The notes under the pieces are model-generated. The model was not told where the DNA came from, did not search any database, and saw nothing but the letters and a program-made list of their open reading frames with translations. DNA of 64,000 nt. Source: Daedaleopsis sinensis. Lineage: Eukaryota; Basidiomycota; Agaricomycetes; Polyporales; Polyporaceae. The DNA is taken from assembly GCA_033807695.1 (NCBI GenBank), contig CM066311.1, forward strand, positions 1,674,001 to 1,738,000, given 5' to 3'. Below, one piece after another: positions 36,433 to 51,348 of the stretch; position 1 is the first letter of the stretch, and each line of letters starts with the position of its first letter. A program made the translations under genes and the position numbers.

Positions 36433-39400
36433 CTCGCTGTCCTCGACGCTGCTGTGAATGTGCGTGAACGAGAGAATTGGGACCGCTGTGAGTCCTGTGT
36501 ACTCACAAACATCCCGCTTCTGCAGTGGTTTAGCCCGCTCCCGCACCTCGGGTGGTGATCGATATGCAGGGGAGAGTGGAAGGGAAGGCTACGGGCCCCG
36601 CGGCGTCGTCAGGACAGCCGTGGTATACACGCTGTGACCCAATCTGTGTAAACAAAGTCAGTAATCCACAAATAACTCCTCGCAGTCTCGTCCGTTTTCA
36701 TTGAAACAAGGTGTTCCATGCAGCATTGAACATTACGCATCAAGCGCGCCCTGTCGCGCGGCGATCGGAGGAGGTCACAAAAATCGCGTTCATTGCAATT
36801 TCATGGGTCTCAGGAATAATGTGCGTTTCCAGCTCGGCCCTCGCCACACAGGTCCCCAAATCACCTAATTACGTGTACGCATGCTGTATACGACGTGTAC
36901 GACGTGTTTTCATGGTCTGAATCGACGTTTGAAAAATCGAGTTTTGGGCCACCTCCATAAACCGGCCGGTGCCAACTCTGTAATACGCGACTTCTCGCCG
37001 CGGCGACGAGCTCGTATCGGTTCATACATCGTCTGATATCAGGTCTGACACGTTCTAGTCGGTTCCCGGGCACAGGAACACGCGCATACTGAAGGTCGCC
37101 ACGCACAGGTGGGAGGGTACTATCACCCATCTCTCGATATACGCATGTTCCCGCTGCCAGACGGAGCTCAGACAAAACGTACATGTCCAGTACGCATGGG
37201 ACATCATCGTGCGGGAAGACATTCCCAGAATGACACGTGCAAGACGCGAATTTCGCTCATACCCGTGCGGATTTGGGTGGAAATTCACGAATATCTCGAC
37301 AATCTCACAAATATGACCTTCGAGACGTGTCGCTCCGCGTTGCAGACGGGACACATGACGTGATATACCGCCTGAGATGCGGAGGGCACGCTTTTCTCAC
37401 CGGTAGAAGCTGCCTCCAACTCGCTCGAAAGCGGGATTGTAGACAGCTACTACAGGTTCACCCCAGTGCCGCGGGTCAGTGCCGCGCCGCCAAATACGTG
37501 CAGCGCATGCTACACGATGCGCAGACCTCTCCAGCATGAACGTACGCGCATCACGCCGGTTGCGATCCTCCAGCCACCCAGAGATTCCGGACGAGCACTT
37601 CGGAAGCGACTTCGGTCGATAGCATCGGCATGACGCATGCGAACGGCGTGCGAGAGATCTGAGTACACCTTGCAGTAGCCCAGGGCTGCATCGCTCTCAC
37701 CGTTGCACGCCCAGAAATGAACCAGACAACAGGGAGAGCCGGATTCGACTCTCCCGGCTGCCTGCGCAGCTCACAGGCAACGGGTCGCTCGAACGATCAG
37801 TCCAAACAAGAAGAACACATACCAGGACATTGATATACTGCTGACGCATCGGACTTCCGGCCTGCAACGGCTCGTCTTCGATGGGCGGTACGGACGCTGC
37901 TCCGAGACGGCCACGAGGCGGACACTTCCGGGGCACTTGGAGAACGAGGCACTAGTACTATGGAGCACAGTCAATACCACGTCAATGTACCATCATACCG
38001 ACAGTACTCACAAAGTCTTTACAAGTCGTCGGGGATGATAGAAAGTCCTGTCAAATGTGAGCACCAATCAACTAGTACGCAGGCAGATGCAAAGCTTACC
38101 TCAAGTTATGTATATACAAGGCTCCCACTCGCACTTCCGATCCTTAGGTGACGTTTGCGCGGGGATACTAACGACGACGTAATAGGCGTGTGGATGCAAT
38201 GCACGCCGTCGCACAGTCGGCAGTGTGCACTAGCTACGAGTCAGCGTCACATCGCGTCATTCGAGTCTCATGCCAGTGACTCACCGGGAACTTATAGCCT
38301 GTGTTTACATGCCAGCTAACTTCACGGGTCGATCTGTCAATGCAGATGTCAGCATAGCCGTAGATACACGCATGGACATCCAGCATACCTGCGCGTGGGC
38401 CCGTTAGACAGCGCCGCGACCACTGCACACGACATTGACTAGCACAGTCCGGCGTCGGGAGTAGATCTGTGCGCGCACTCAGTAAATGGTAAGTACACGA
38501 TGACAGCGAACATACCTCTCCCCTGATCCGGTTTCCGGCGCGCGCGAGCAGTCGGACCCGCGCGGCGCGCTCGCGCTATGGCCAGATTCTGTCAGGCGCG
38601 CCTCTCGCGAGGTGCAGGGAAGCGAGACTGGCGTACCTGGCGCGTCGATCCCAAGTGCGTCATCGCCGCGACGTCACGACGGCGCCATACCAACCTCCTG
38701 GAGCAAAGCGCGGTCAGCAATGGACACAGAGTCGGGATGGCGGGACTCACTAGCACGAGCGCGGGTGGGCGACTGTCCAGAACAACTGCAGGGGGCATGT
38801 CGACACAGCCGGGGGTGTACATGCGAGCTAGAGACGGCGGCAACTGTGATCAGCAAGTGAAGACACGGCATGCCAAGTGCAAGAAGTGCTTACCAGTGAG
38901 GTCACGAACGACGCACGTAGAGCAGCAGCCATCGGGTGACGAGTGCTGGTCATCGAGGGGGGCCATGAGTGGAGAGGGGAGTGTGAGGAGGGGAGGGAAA
39001 GGGGAGGAGAGGAGGGGGATGCTGAGAGTCGAGTCGGAGGAGGGTATTTGTATCGTTCGAGGTGGTCCGTGCGCGAAGCTCCTCGATCGCCCCCTCCTTT
39101 GGGTGCGAAGAGGTCGGAGATATGACACATGGCCGTACTCCCAGTTGCCCACGGACCGAGATGTCCAGCCAACCAGAGGAGGACACGGGAGGTGGAACGG
39201 GCAGGCGGAACGAGTGCGCGGACGTCCAGGGAGATGGAAGGCGACGGAGACAGTTTCCAGGCATCGCTCGGTGTTGATGCGAGTACCAGTTAGCGCGTGT
39301 GGCGCTCAGGCCGCGATCGTCGCACATTGTGGCCTCGAATGTCGTAGATTCGTCCGACGGGGGTAGGAGGAAAGGGTCTCCGTCCAGATAAGCGTTCTGG

Positions 39401-40622
39401 CGTACTTTCTAGGTCTCGGTGTGTTCGGGCTCTGTGGGAGTCCTCGAATAAGCTGTACCTATCTCGGCAGTCTGCATGAAGCTCTCCGTTAGTGAAACTG
39501 TTCTGCAAACGTCGGGCTGCACTTACATTATTGAGTTTCTCGACCGAATGTAGTTGGTTTCTTGGATCTGAACGCCGTGCTATTGCTGTCGAGCGAGAAT
39601 TCCAATAAGTAAGTCAATTATGCATCCGCGACTGCTTTTCAGTGCGCTCTCTCACCATTCTGAGGCACAGGACACAGGGGACACATGGATGGAGGAGGTC
39701 CAAAGCGAGAGCGCTCGGAAGGGAACAAAGTTCGTAAGCGCTCGGCGGTGATTCGTGCGAATCTGTGATCGTCACTGCCACACTGGTTCAACTTGAAGTT
39801 GATCTCGCTTTCTCCCTTCTCCTCCTCCTCCTCCTCCTCCTCCTCCTCCTCTGCTACGACGCTCGTGTACTGACAGTTCAATAGATTCGGACCGCCAATT
39901 CTGTCTATCCATGTTGTACGCACCCTTATGGGTTCTGTCACAATGCACTATCTGATGCTTTACTTGCAGTCTAGTGCTACCTCTCGCCGTCGCGCTGACT
40001 CTGATATTCCGAAGTACATCATGTCACAGCGGCAACACTGGCATACAAGTCGAACCACTATGCGAGTGAAGTGAGATGCCCAAGCAGCCGTCGTCGATTG
40101 CTGCTTGGTGACTTATCTAGGATCAGGGCGTGGACTAGCCTTGTGCGTGCTCGAAGGTGTAGTATTCAAGGCCCGGGTGTGGCTACTGTATGTCTGAACG
40201 TTGAACCGTGTACTCTATGTACGACGAATGCAGTATTAGTGAACCGTCAATTGGGGAACGAAGCTGCTTCCTGACGACATTATCTAGTCCAGTCCTCCTG
40301 CTGTTCCGGGTGTGCAGTGATCGGCACATAGGCTGCCATCCACCTGAAGGGACCCGGTGCGACGGTCATTGTGAGCGCGAGTCTCCTTCGATTTGTATCT
40401 GTACCGTACAGTATTGCTCACACATTGTAGGTAGATGTATACCGAATAGGAGGTCATCTATCGACCTTCATAACACCGTTGGCGCGCCTCAGACTCTCCT
40501 GCTCCCTCCCACCTGTGTGCATAGGTCGGCCCTCCCTCGCTCGACCTGCTCCACTCCGCCCCGCGCTCGTCTCACCGCCGTCTCCGTCCCCAGTGCAAGC
40601 CAGTGGCGATCCGGGCGCAGAG

Positions 40623-40933
40623 ATGCACTGGACGGTGCTCACGTTCCCCGCCCGGATCCTGTTCTCAGGCTTCAAGTTCTATGACCTGCTCCTCGTCGGC
40701 CGGCCCTGCGACACGGTCCTGTTCTGCAACCCGAGCATCATGATGCTCTCAGCGTCCACGAGTCGAGCGGTATGCGCAGCCCGCGAGCCGCCGCCGAAGA
40801 CGTGCAGTGCAGGGGGAACCTGGGCCAGCGCTGGGAGCGGCCGACGGTCGACACGGTCAAGCACCCGCCGCGGCGCGAGAAGCACGGCGCGAAGAGAAAG
40901 CGGTGGATTGACTCTGACTCGGACTCGGAGTAG
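40623..40933 (+). pseudogene. Possible small gene, B-type allele with premature stop, unit 4
   Basis: Same as the unit 3 copy at 29901, with the TAG in the acidic stretch. Confidence 0.28.
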
Positions 40934-43900
40934 GTGGCTTGCGAGTGCGGAGAGGTGGAGGTGACTGTGTCCTCTAGATAGTATCTTGTGCAGCAATAGA
41001 TAGGGCGACGATGGCATTCTCGTGCATGTTGCGAGCGACTTCGACGGGCACCGTCGACAGCGTCGGACCTGCGGTGCTCGCTGTTCCGCACGATGAGCGG
41101 AGTATTGTCCGACTGGGGGAGTAGAGTGTGTGGACCCGAGCAGGCAGACATGTTCCCGGTGACACACACAAATTGAGGGGGATGACGTCTCAGGGTGGAC
41201 TACGGGCTCGGGCATCAGGATTCCTGCTTCTCGGACTTGCGGTCCGCTCTGGACCATTCTTCCTTGACAGTCGGAGGTTGACGTTGAACGTCGAGGATTG
41301 CGAGGTGTGTGTGCAGTATTCTCCCGAGTCTACTACAAGGCCATGCTCACTGGCCATCCTCTCAGTTTCTTGTGAACGATCTCTCATAGCACTCATGCTG
41401 AACATTGAGACACGACTGCTGCAGTGAGAGGATAGTACTACCAAATCAAGGAAGTCTTGGGAACAGGTCTCGCAGGCAGGCGAACAGAGCTGAGAGGGTC
41501 CTGGGTTCCAAGAATCCTGTCCGGCCGTGCTCGCCGCGTTCCCCGAGCACTTGTCCTGGAACTCTCCCGTTTTACTCACATGAAACTCTGCTGCAATGTA
41601 CAGTTGAACTCACTGTCCTGCCTGGAATGGCAGGAACGGCAGAGCTTGTAAATCACACGCACACACACGAGACGACGAGGACATGCAGATATATTTCGCC
41701 GACTAATAAATTGAACTATCTTCTACAGACACAGGCACTAGCTGCTACCGCCGCCACAGCCGGACAGACCGGGCAGAGCGGTCAGACATCCCACGCTGAA
41801 CGCATGGAGCTTGCGCATCAGATCGCGCACGCTGCCAGGGCCGGTCGCTATCCCCGGACCCAGCACCCTCTCCCGGACGGCTCGGCTGTCGACAACGGCG
41901 TGCTAGACGTGCGCGTGGACGACGGTCGACTCGGAGCCCCCGAGCTCAAGGTCAGCGAGCTCAAGGACCGGCGCTGGGATGACTCAGAGAGCACGGTGGA
42001 ACGGAGGCGACGGGATCCGAGAATGGGGTGCGAGGAGGACGGACTCGGAGGACGGCGGTGCGCGGGACCTGCCGGTCGCGAGGCCGAGCCATACAGGATA
42101 TTCCGAGGCGTCGCTCACGGCGGGAGTGCCGCTAGACGTTTCGGGCAGCATGCGCACACAACGGACTGCATGCGGCTCGAGTCGGCTGCCGGTCATGGAC
42201 CGACCGTGCTCACGGCGAGCGTGTGACGGAGCCTGAGGCGCACGGTAAGACACCGGTGTTCGTAGTATGTGGATGCGTGCTTACCGAGTTTCGTGCGACA
42301 GCGTAGTAGATAGACACGGACAGTGTGGCTGGACTCGGAGGAGGACGGAGATGGACGCACCGGCACGGGCGGCGGGAGAAGATCTCAGGCCGGCAGGGTG
42401 GAGGATGGCAACTCGCGATCGGGCGGGAATCGAGGACGACGTCAGGCGTCAGGCGTCAGATGGCGGCGACCGGGACACTGGGCACTCGCTCAGCACGGTC
42501 TTCGTCTTCTTGGTCCGCCCTGATCGCCGTCCTCGCCGACTCTCTCCCTCTGCGGACGCGTCGGAGGGCAGGAGAGGCGGCGAGGAAGGGGAGGACAACG
42601 GCGGGAGGAGGCACCCTCACATGTCGGGATTGAGACGGGTCGAGTCTGGCTGGCGGCGGTGGCGTATTCAGGGACGTTCATGTGTGCCTATTCGGAAGAG
42701 CGTGTGGGCGGTGGGACTGGAGGCGGTTCGCGCGGACTCGCGGACGGCGGGAGGGACAGTCGGTTGAGTGCTTCGAATAAGCGGACAATGTCCAGGACAT
42801 GGGCATCGCTGGCGGTCGCATTGAGCTGAAAGACGGACGTACGTACCTGCGTTGGTGTACAGAAAGGGACGGGGGACGGAGACTTACCGTTGTGAGAGTA
42901 CGGAATTTGGAGCGGGGATGAGGGTTTACGCGGCGTCTCGCGACTCGCGTGCGGCCCGTGCTGCTGTTGCCGCCGCCGTAGACCACGGAGGATGGCGCAA
43001 GAGATCGGTCTGATCTCGTGTGCGCGGGGATGGCGCGGTGGCATGGAAGTCCGAACGACGGCGACTCGCGTCTGCTGCAGTCGAGGTTCGAGGTTGGCTG
43101 CAGAGGGCGGCGGGCGCGTGGGCTGTCTCGCTCCCGAGACACGAAATCGGAAGAATATTTATTATACTGCTGATCGCGAGTACCTGCTATGCACGAGCAG
43201 GATGCCTGTGAGGTGACGCTGGACGACGAGCGAGTCGTCTACGGAGGACGGCGGTCAACGGACGGAATGTACGCACCTGGGACTTGAAAATGAGCAGACA
43301 ACCTTACATGGCTAGAGCATCTAGCCCGGGTTCGTGCCATTGAACTGTGGCCAGAGAGCGGCGAGCGGCGGAAACGGGACGGCAGGCGCGTACGTACAAA
43401 GACTGAGAAATCGACGGGGGATCTCGCGGGCGGCCGAGGGTATTTGGAGCGGGTTATAATTTCGGGTCCAAGGTCGGTCGGCTGCAGGCGGGTGGGGGTG
43501 GACGCATGTGCGCACGGCGGCAGATGCGAGTCGGGGGAAGAGCAGCGGAGCGGGCGGGGATGTGCAGGTCAGAGAATGGGACGGCGGCGGGCAGTATCTA
43601 GCGGCGGGTGCGGTCCGGGAGATGTCTGAGCAGGGCGACACGAGTGCGCTGCGAGGTGGTATGTATCTAATAGACTATATATCTAATGGAACAAGGGTGC
43701 ACAGCGTGAGCTGTGAGTTAAGGATGCGCACGCGGGGGACGACTATGACGTCACGAGTGACTTTGTTGTGTCGCACGGACTCGGAGGGAGTCCTCTCGTC
43801 GTCGCGGGCGAGTATATGGGTCCCCGCTAGAGCTGTAGTCGGCCGTCGTCGGAAAGGAGAGCGTTGGGGGCGTCGAGGACGTCGTTGGCGGGAGGCGGGG

Positions 43901-44540
43901 CGGCGGGCGTGCTAGGGCAAGACGGCAAGCGTGAATGGAGCACTGCGTACACAGCGGAAGTTACAGCGGTTATGAGTGCAAGCGAGGACGTGTTCTGGAT
44001 GAAGACGTGTCGAGGGCGTGAGAGAGGATGGAAGACGGGGTCGGGGGCGCTGGGATACACGCGTCGCGCGGCGTTGCGGTCGTCGCCGGAGTCGCGGTCG
44101 TCGCGGTCGCCGCCGCTGCTGCCGTCGTCGTCGGATAGTCGCGGCTGCCGTCGTCGTCGGATAGCCGCGGCAGCCGTCGTCGTCGCAGGCGTTGTCGCCG
44201 CAGAGGTTGCAGCGGTGGACGAGGGAGAAGGAGAGAGGCGCGATGTCGCCAGCAGCCGCCAGGAGAGACGCCGGGCACCCAATCGGGCGGAGATACCGAA
44301 CGCGGATCCGACCTGGGGCGCCTGAGCTCCAGACCACGATGACGCTCCCAGCGCGTCCTGCACCGTCCAGATTACAGTCCCGGTGAGCGTACAGAGTTCT
44401 GACTTGCATCTCGCAGATCTCACTCTCCTTGGCAGCCAACCCTGTTCTGGACTTATCCCCCGAAATTCCAGTGACACGTCGCGCGCACTGCGCAGCGCGC
44501 TGAAGGCGCTCCCTCAACAACTCTCTCCTCGACGTCCACG

Positions 44541-45576
44541 ATGGTCAGCGCACTCTCCTGGCTCCTATGTTCGCTGGCAGCTGCGGCGTCGGCGCAGGCG
44601 TCGGCGCTGACCCTGCAGTCACCACGGTTTACAATATTCTCGGCAGACGCAGCCCAGCTTCGTTCTGAACCGTGAGTCGGAATTGCAGGCTAGCTTTGTA
44701 TAAGTTTAACATCGAATTGTCAGACTCTCTGCTGCCCACAAACCCACACCGCCATTATCTCTTGGCCCAACGGACATACTGAAGGTCACATTCCAAGTGC
44801 TCGACGCCGACGGGAAAGGTGTGCAACCACACCAAACGTTCCTGCGTTTCTATGACGCAGTCTCCGGTGAGGAGGGCGTCCAGCCCGTGAAAGTTACTGC
44901 TGGCGGAAAGGCCAAGTTCGAACTGGTATGCACACCTAACTTCTCAGTCACCCCCTCTCGTACCCATCTGTGAACTTCCGCAGAACATGGCGCGTCCCCC
45001 GGCGTCCTTGCCGCCCACCGGGTCCAACCCCCTCAAAGTCTCTCTCTACTTGGGCTCCTTCGTTCACGATCCATCGGAGCACGAGCTCTTTGATCTTGTT
45101 GTCCCGCCCTCACAGACTCCTGCGCACCATCCTGACGAGGTGGCCTTCCACGCCCGACCTGAGATCGTGCACACGTTCCGTCCGGAACAGAAGTTGCCCC
45201 CCAAGTTCATCTCGGCCGTCTTCACGCTCCTCCTCGCCGCGCCCTGGGTCGTTCTCCTCGGTCTGGTGCGTACCACTCCCCATTCCCCCAATCACACGTG
45301 CTTCGTACCCAAAGATAGACGAGACGCTGACGCGTGCGCCCGACGGTACAGTGGGGGCACATCCGCCCGCAGGTCCCCCACCTCTTCTCAGCAAGCATCG
45401 CCCCCTTCATTGCGACTTTGGGCGCGTTTGAAGCGCTTCTGGTGTGGTACTGGGTCGACCTCCGCCTCGGTCAAGTTCTGCTGTACGGTGCGCTTCTCAG
45501 CATCCCGACTGCGCTCACCGGACAGCGTGCGCTGGCTGCGCTCGGCGACCGGCGGCTCGGCAAAAGCTCGAAGTAG
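44541..45576 (+). CDS. SWP1: Oligosaccharyltransferase subunit Swp1/ribophorin II, copy 5
   Basis: Exons are 44541-44671, 44724-44925, 44984-45265 and 45352-45576. It carries the B-type GGT codon (44868). The gene is identical to copy 4 as far as I can read, and intact from ATG to TAG. Confidence 0.9.
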
Positions 45577-46153
45577 CAGACTTGTATCACGCCCGGGTGT
45601 GTTCAATAGATTATCGACCGAAATCCGACGGTGCTACACATGCGTCCCGCTTCGCGACGCTCATCTTCGATCCGGTACGCGTACGAGCCGACCTGAGCGA
45701 ATAACACGTTCGTCTTCTTCTCCATTCGACTCCAATTTTATCCCCAGCCCTACAGACTCCGCGGCGCCGCAAGCCATTCGTTCCCGGCCACACCGTCATC
45801 GTGGACTTTCGATGCAGCGGGGTTTTGGAGCCCACAACTCTCTCGGCACCGTATCTCGGGGCGGACGCTGTTGAGGGCGTCCACCAGGGCACTCGGTGCA
45901 TCGTAGGCCCCTCAATGCAACGCCCTATTTTTGTTCGCGAGTTCGTGCCCTTGCACATCACCTATTGCAGGCTCTGACGCACAGGCTCCCCTCACGCGAC
46001 TCCTATATCGACCCCTTCTCGTCCCAAGTGGTGTACTCAAGGTTCAGCCTTCGAAGCTCGACGACCCCGGCTCCATCCTGGTTCCAAACCTCCAACTGAG
46101 GCCGCATGGCTGCACACGACAAGCGGGCCGCCGCGACGCTCGTCGCACAAGAC

Positions 46154-46702
46154 TCGTTAAATGCGTCGCCCGCGCATCCTATGACGCTGCCACGCTACTA
46201 CGTGGGTGCGAACTTCCTTTGTTTTCGGCTCTCTATACTATCCGCGCGCTGCTGGCAGTCACAGGAGCCGTCGCGTGTGCTATGTCTGTCGTGCATCGAG
46301 TGCGTCACTGGTCACAATTCATGTCGAAAGTCGCTATACATGTACAGTCCGCGCGAGTCCCGGTGACAGCAGCCTCATTGCCAGTCGCCTACCACTAGCA
46401 CGGCAGGCAATCCCCAACCATCGCATCTGCCAAAGAAAGGTCAGTGAAAAGGCGGGAGCAGTAGTTGCCTGTTCTCTTTTACGTGGCGACTCGCAAGAAT
46501 GGCATAAAGCCGTCGAAAGGGCCATTCTTGAGAGACAAGGTGACTGCAAGCAGCGCCTTGCCTGGTGCAAAACATCGGGGCCTGCCTGCCGTGTAAGCAG
46601 CTCACGGCCGTCTCACCTGGCACCAGCAGCACGAGTCACGGATCGGTCCTTATATGTGCGTCGTATTGTCTCGGCTCGTGAACTGCGTCTACGTGATAAG
46701 TA
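46154..46702 (+). repeat. Diverged, expanded spacer block, unit 5
   Basis: Same block as in unit 4, with a 4-bp TTCA insertion near 46318 and two substitutions. The 10-bp inverted repeat is at 46494-46503 and 46521-46530. Confidence 0.75.
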
Positions 46703-46795
46703 GCTAATAATACACGTGCGGGTATGGCTCGCCAGGCTTCTCGCCGGCGGGACCCCATCTCTCACTCTTCCGTCTCTCACTTTCTAGATGTGCAG

Positions 46796-47158
46796 CTAGT
46801 TGGGTCCTTCTGCGGGAAGCTTGGGCGCGAAGCTGACCGCGGGGAGCGGGCCCGACTTGGTCTTGAACGGCCCGGCCGCGACGTGCCACTTGCCGCTGCC
46901 GTACGAGGCCTTCTCGGGCGGCGCGATGAACGGGTGTGCCTCCGTGTTGAACACGTCTGCAGCAGAGCAAGAACGGCGTCAGCAGCGAGGCCAGACGGAA
47001 TGAAAAGAGAGACCCGAGAACGGGGTCCAGCACGGGCACGGGGATGGGGACGCACAATTGTCGAGGCTGAAGCGGTTCGGGTCGTCAAAGGTGAGGTAGA
47101 TGTACTTGAGCACCTCGGGCCGCATGTAGTAGTAGTCGGCGATAATGTAGAACCCATG
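46796..47158 (-). pseudogene. GH47 alpha-mannosidase 3' fragment, unit 5
   Basis: Identical in structure to unit 4, including the Arg to Trp change and the 204-bp internal deletion. The last exon is 46796-46956. Confidence 0.87.
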
Positions 47159-50100
47159 CTCGCTGTCCTCGACGCTGCTGTGAATGTGCGTGAACGAGAG
47201 AATTGGGACCGCTGTGAGTCCTGTGTACTCACAAACATCCCGCTTCTGCAGTGGTTTAGCCCGCTCCCGCACCTCGGGTGGTGATCGATATGCAGGGGAG
47301 AGTGGAAGGGAAGGCTACGGGCCCCGCGGCGTCGTCAGGACAGCCGTGGTATACACGCTGTGACCCAATCTGTGTAAACAAAGTCAGTAATCCACAAATA
47401 ACTCCTCGCAGTCTCGTCCGTTTTCATTGAAACAAGGTGTTCCATGCAGCATTGAACATTACGCATCAAGCGCGCCCTGTCGCGCGGCGATCGGAGGAGG
47501 TCACAAAAATCGCGTTCATTGCAATTTCATGGGTCTCAGGAATAATGTGCGTTTCCAGCTCGGCCCTCGCCACACAGGTCCCCAAATCACCTAATTACGT
47601 GTACGCATGCTGTATACGACGTGTACGACGTGTTTTCATGGTCTGAATCGACGTTTGAAAAATCGAGTTTTGGGCCACCTCCATAAACCGGCCGGTGCCA
47701 ACTCTGTAATACGCGACTTCTCGCCGCGGCGACGAGCTCGTATCGGTTCATACATCGTCTGATATCAGGTCTGACACGTTCTAGTCGGTTCCCGGGCACA
47801 GGAACACGCGCATACTGAAGGTCGCCACGCACAGGTGGGAGGGTACTATCACCCATCTCTCGATATACGCATGTTCCCGCTGCCAGACGGAGCTCAGACA
47901 AAACGTACATGTCCAGTACGCATGGGACATCATCGTGCGGGAAGACATTCCCAGAATGACACGTGCAAGACGCGAATTTCGCTCATACCCGTGCGGATTT
48001 GGGTGGAAATTCACGAATATCTCGACAATCTCACAAATATGACCTTCGAGACGTGTCGCTCCGCGTTGCAGACGGGACACATGACGTGATATACCGCCTG
48101 AGATGCGGAGGGCACGCTTTTCTCACCGGTAGAAGCTGCCTCCAACTCGCTCGAAAGCGGGATTGTAGACAGCTACTACAGGTTCACCCCAGTGCCGCGG
48201 GTCAGTGCCGCGCCGCCAAATACGTGCAGCGCATGCTACACGATGCGCAGACCTCTCCAGCATGAACGTACGCGCATCACGCCGGTTGCGATCCTCCAGC
48301 CACCCAGAGATTCCGGACGAGCACTTCGGAAGCGACTTCGGTCGATAGCATCGGCATGACGCATGCGAACGGCGTGCGAGAGATCTGAGTACACCTTGCA
48401 GTAGCCCAGGGCTGCATCGCTCTCACCGTTGCACGCCCAGAAATGAACCAGACAACAGGGAGAGCCGGATTCGACTCTCCCGGCTGCCTGCGCAGCTCAC
48501 AGGCAACGGGTCGCTCGAACGATCAGTCCAAACAAGAAGAACACATACCAGGACATTGATATACTGCTGACGCATCGGACTTCCGGCCTGCAACGGCTCG
48601 TCTTCGATGGGCGGTACGGACGCTGCTCCGAGACGGCCACGAGGCGGACACTTCCGGGGCACTTGGAGAACGAGGCACTAGTACTATGGAGCACAGTCAA
48701 TACCACGTCAATGTACCATCATACCGACAGTACTCACAAAGTCTTTACAAGTCGTCGGGGATGATAGAAAGTCCTGTCAAATGTGAGCACCAATCAACTA
48801 GTACGCAGGCAGATGCAAAGCTTACCTCAAGTTATGTATATACAAGGCTCCCACTCGCACTTCCGATCCTTAGGTGACGTTTGCGCGGGGATACTAACGA
48901 CGACGTAATAGGCGTGTGGATGCAATGCACGCCGTCGCACAGTCGGCAGTGTGCACTAGCTACGAGTCAGCGTCACATCGCGTCATTCGAGTCTCATGCC
49001 AGTGACTCACCGGGAACTTATAGCCTGTGTTTACATGCCAGCTAACTTCACGGGTCGATCTGTCAATGCAGATGTCAGCATAGCCGTAGATACACGCATG
49101 GACATCCAGCATACCTGCGCGTGGGCCCGTTAGACAGCGCCGCGACCACTGCACACGACATTGACTAGCACAGTCCGGCGTCGGGAGTAGATCTGTGCGC
49201 GCACTCAGTAAATGGTAAGTACACGATGACAGCGAACATACCTCTCCCCTGATCCGGTTTCCGGCGCGCGCGAGCAGTCGGACCCGCGCGGCGCGCTCGC
49301 GCTATGGCCAGATTCTGTCAGGCGCGCCTCTCGCGAGGTGCAGGGAAGCGAGACTGGCGTACCTGGCGCGTCGATCCCAAGTGCGTCATCGCCGCGACGT
49401 CACGACGGCGCCATACCAACCTCCTGGAGCAAAGCGCGGTCAGCAATGGACACAGAGTCGGGATGGCGGGACTCACTAGCACGAGCGCGGGTGGGCGACT
49501 GTCCAGAACAACTGCAGGGGGCATGTCGACACAGCCGGGGGTGTACATGCGAGCTAGAGACGGCGGCAACTGTGATCAGCAAGTGAAGACACGGCATGCC
49601 AAGTGCAAGAAGTGCTTACCAGTGAGGTCACGAACGACGCACGTAGAGCAGCAGCCATCGGGTGACGAGTGCTGGTCATCGAGGGGGGCCATGAGTGGAG
49701 AGGGGAGTGTGAGGAGGGGAGGGAAAGGGGAGGAGAGGAGGGGGATGCTGAGAGTCGAGTCGGAGGAGGGTATTTGTATCGTTCGAGGTGGTCCGTGCGC
49801 GAAGCTCCTCGATCGCCCCCTCCTTTGGGTGCGAAGAGGTCGGAGATATGACACATGGCCGTACTCCCAGTTGCCCACGGACCGAGATGTCCAGCCAACC
49901 AGAGGAGGACACGGGAGGTGGAACGGGCAGGCGGAACGAGTGCGCGGACGTCCAGGGAGATGGAAGGCGACGGAGACAGTTTCCAGGCATCGCTCGGTGT
50001 TGATGCGAGTACCAGTTAGCGCGTGTGGCGCTCAGGCCGCGATCGTCGCACATTGTGGCCTCGAATGTCGTAGATTCGTCCGACGGGGGTAGGAGGAAAG

Positions 50101-51348
50101 GGTCTCCGTCCAGATAAGCGTTCTGGCGTACTTTCTAGGTCTCGGTGTGTTCGGGCTCTGTGGGAGTCCTCGAATAAGCTGTACCTATCTCGGCAGTCTG
50201 CATGAAGCTCTCCGTTAGTGAAACTGTTCTGCAAACGTCGGGCTGCACTTACATTATTGAGTTTCTCGACCGAATGTAGTTGGTTTCTTGGATCTGAACG
50301 CCGTGCTATTGCTGTCGAGCGAGAATTCCAATAAGTAAGTCAATTATGCATCCGCGACTGCTTTTCAGTGCGCTCTCTCACCATTCTGAGGCACAGGACA
50401 CAGGGGACACATGGATGGAGGAGGTCCAAAGCGAGAGCGCTCGGAAGGGAACAAAGTTCGTAAGCGCTCGGCGGTGATTCGTGCGAATCTGTGATCGTCA
50501 CTGCCACACTGGTTCAACTTGAAGTTGATCTCGCTTTCTCCCTTCTCCTCCTCCTCCTCCTCCTCCTCCTCCTCCTCTGCTACGACGCTCGTGTACTGAC
50601 AGTTCAATAGATTCGGACCGCCAATTCTGTCTATCCATGTTGTACGCACCCTTATGGGTTCTGTCACAATGCACTATCTGATGCTTTACTTGCAGTCTAG
50701 TGCTACCTCTCGCCGTCGCGCTGACTCTGATATTCCGAAGTACATCATGTCACAGCGGCAACACTGGCATACAAGTCGAACCACTATGCGAGTGAAGTGA
50801 GATGCCCAAGCAGCCGTCGTCGATTGCTGCTTGGTGACTTATCTAGGATCAGGGCGTGGACTAGCCTTGTGCGTGCTCGAAGGTGTAGTATTCAAGGCCC
50901 GGGTGTGGCTACTGTATGTCTGAACGTTGAACCGTGTACTCTATGTACGACGAATGCAGTATTAGTGAACCGTCAATTGGGGAACGAAGCTGCTTCCTGA
51001 CGACATTATCTAGTCCAGTCCTCCTGCTGTTCCGGGTGTGCAGTGATCGGCACATAGGCTGCCATCCACCTGAAGGGACCCGGTGCGACGGTCATTGTGA
51101 GCGCGAGTCTCCTTCGATTTGTATCTGTACCGTACAGTATTGCTCACACATTGTAGGTAGATGTATACCGAATAGGAGGTCATCTATCGACCTTCATAAC
51201 ACCGTTGGCGCGCCTCAGACTCTCCTGCTCCCTCCCACCTGTGTGCATAGGTCGGCCCTCCCTCGCTCGACCTGCTCCACTCCGCCCCGCGCTCGTCTCA
51301 CCGCCGTCTCCGTCCCCAGTGCAAGCCAGTGGCGATCCGGGCGCAGAG

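Larger units (their letters stand above)
31436..42157 (+). repeat. Array unit 4 (type B, long form)
   Basis: This unit is 10,722 bp. It is type B throughout and about 255 bp longer than units 1-3 because of a diverged and expanded block between SWP1 and the GH47 fragment (35432-35976). It is nearly identical to unit 5; the few differences I saw cluster inside that block. The stretches 31436-33818 and 36433-42157 hold no assignable gene beyond the weak exon candidates. Confidence 0.93.
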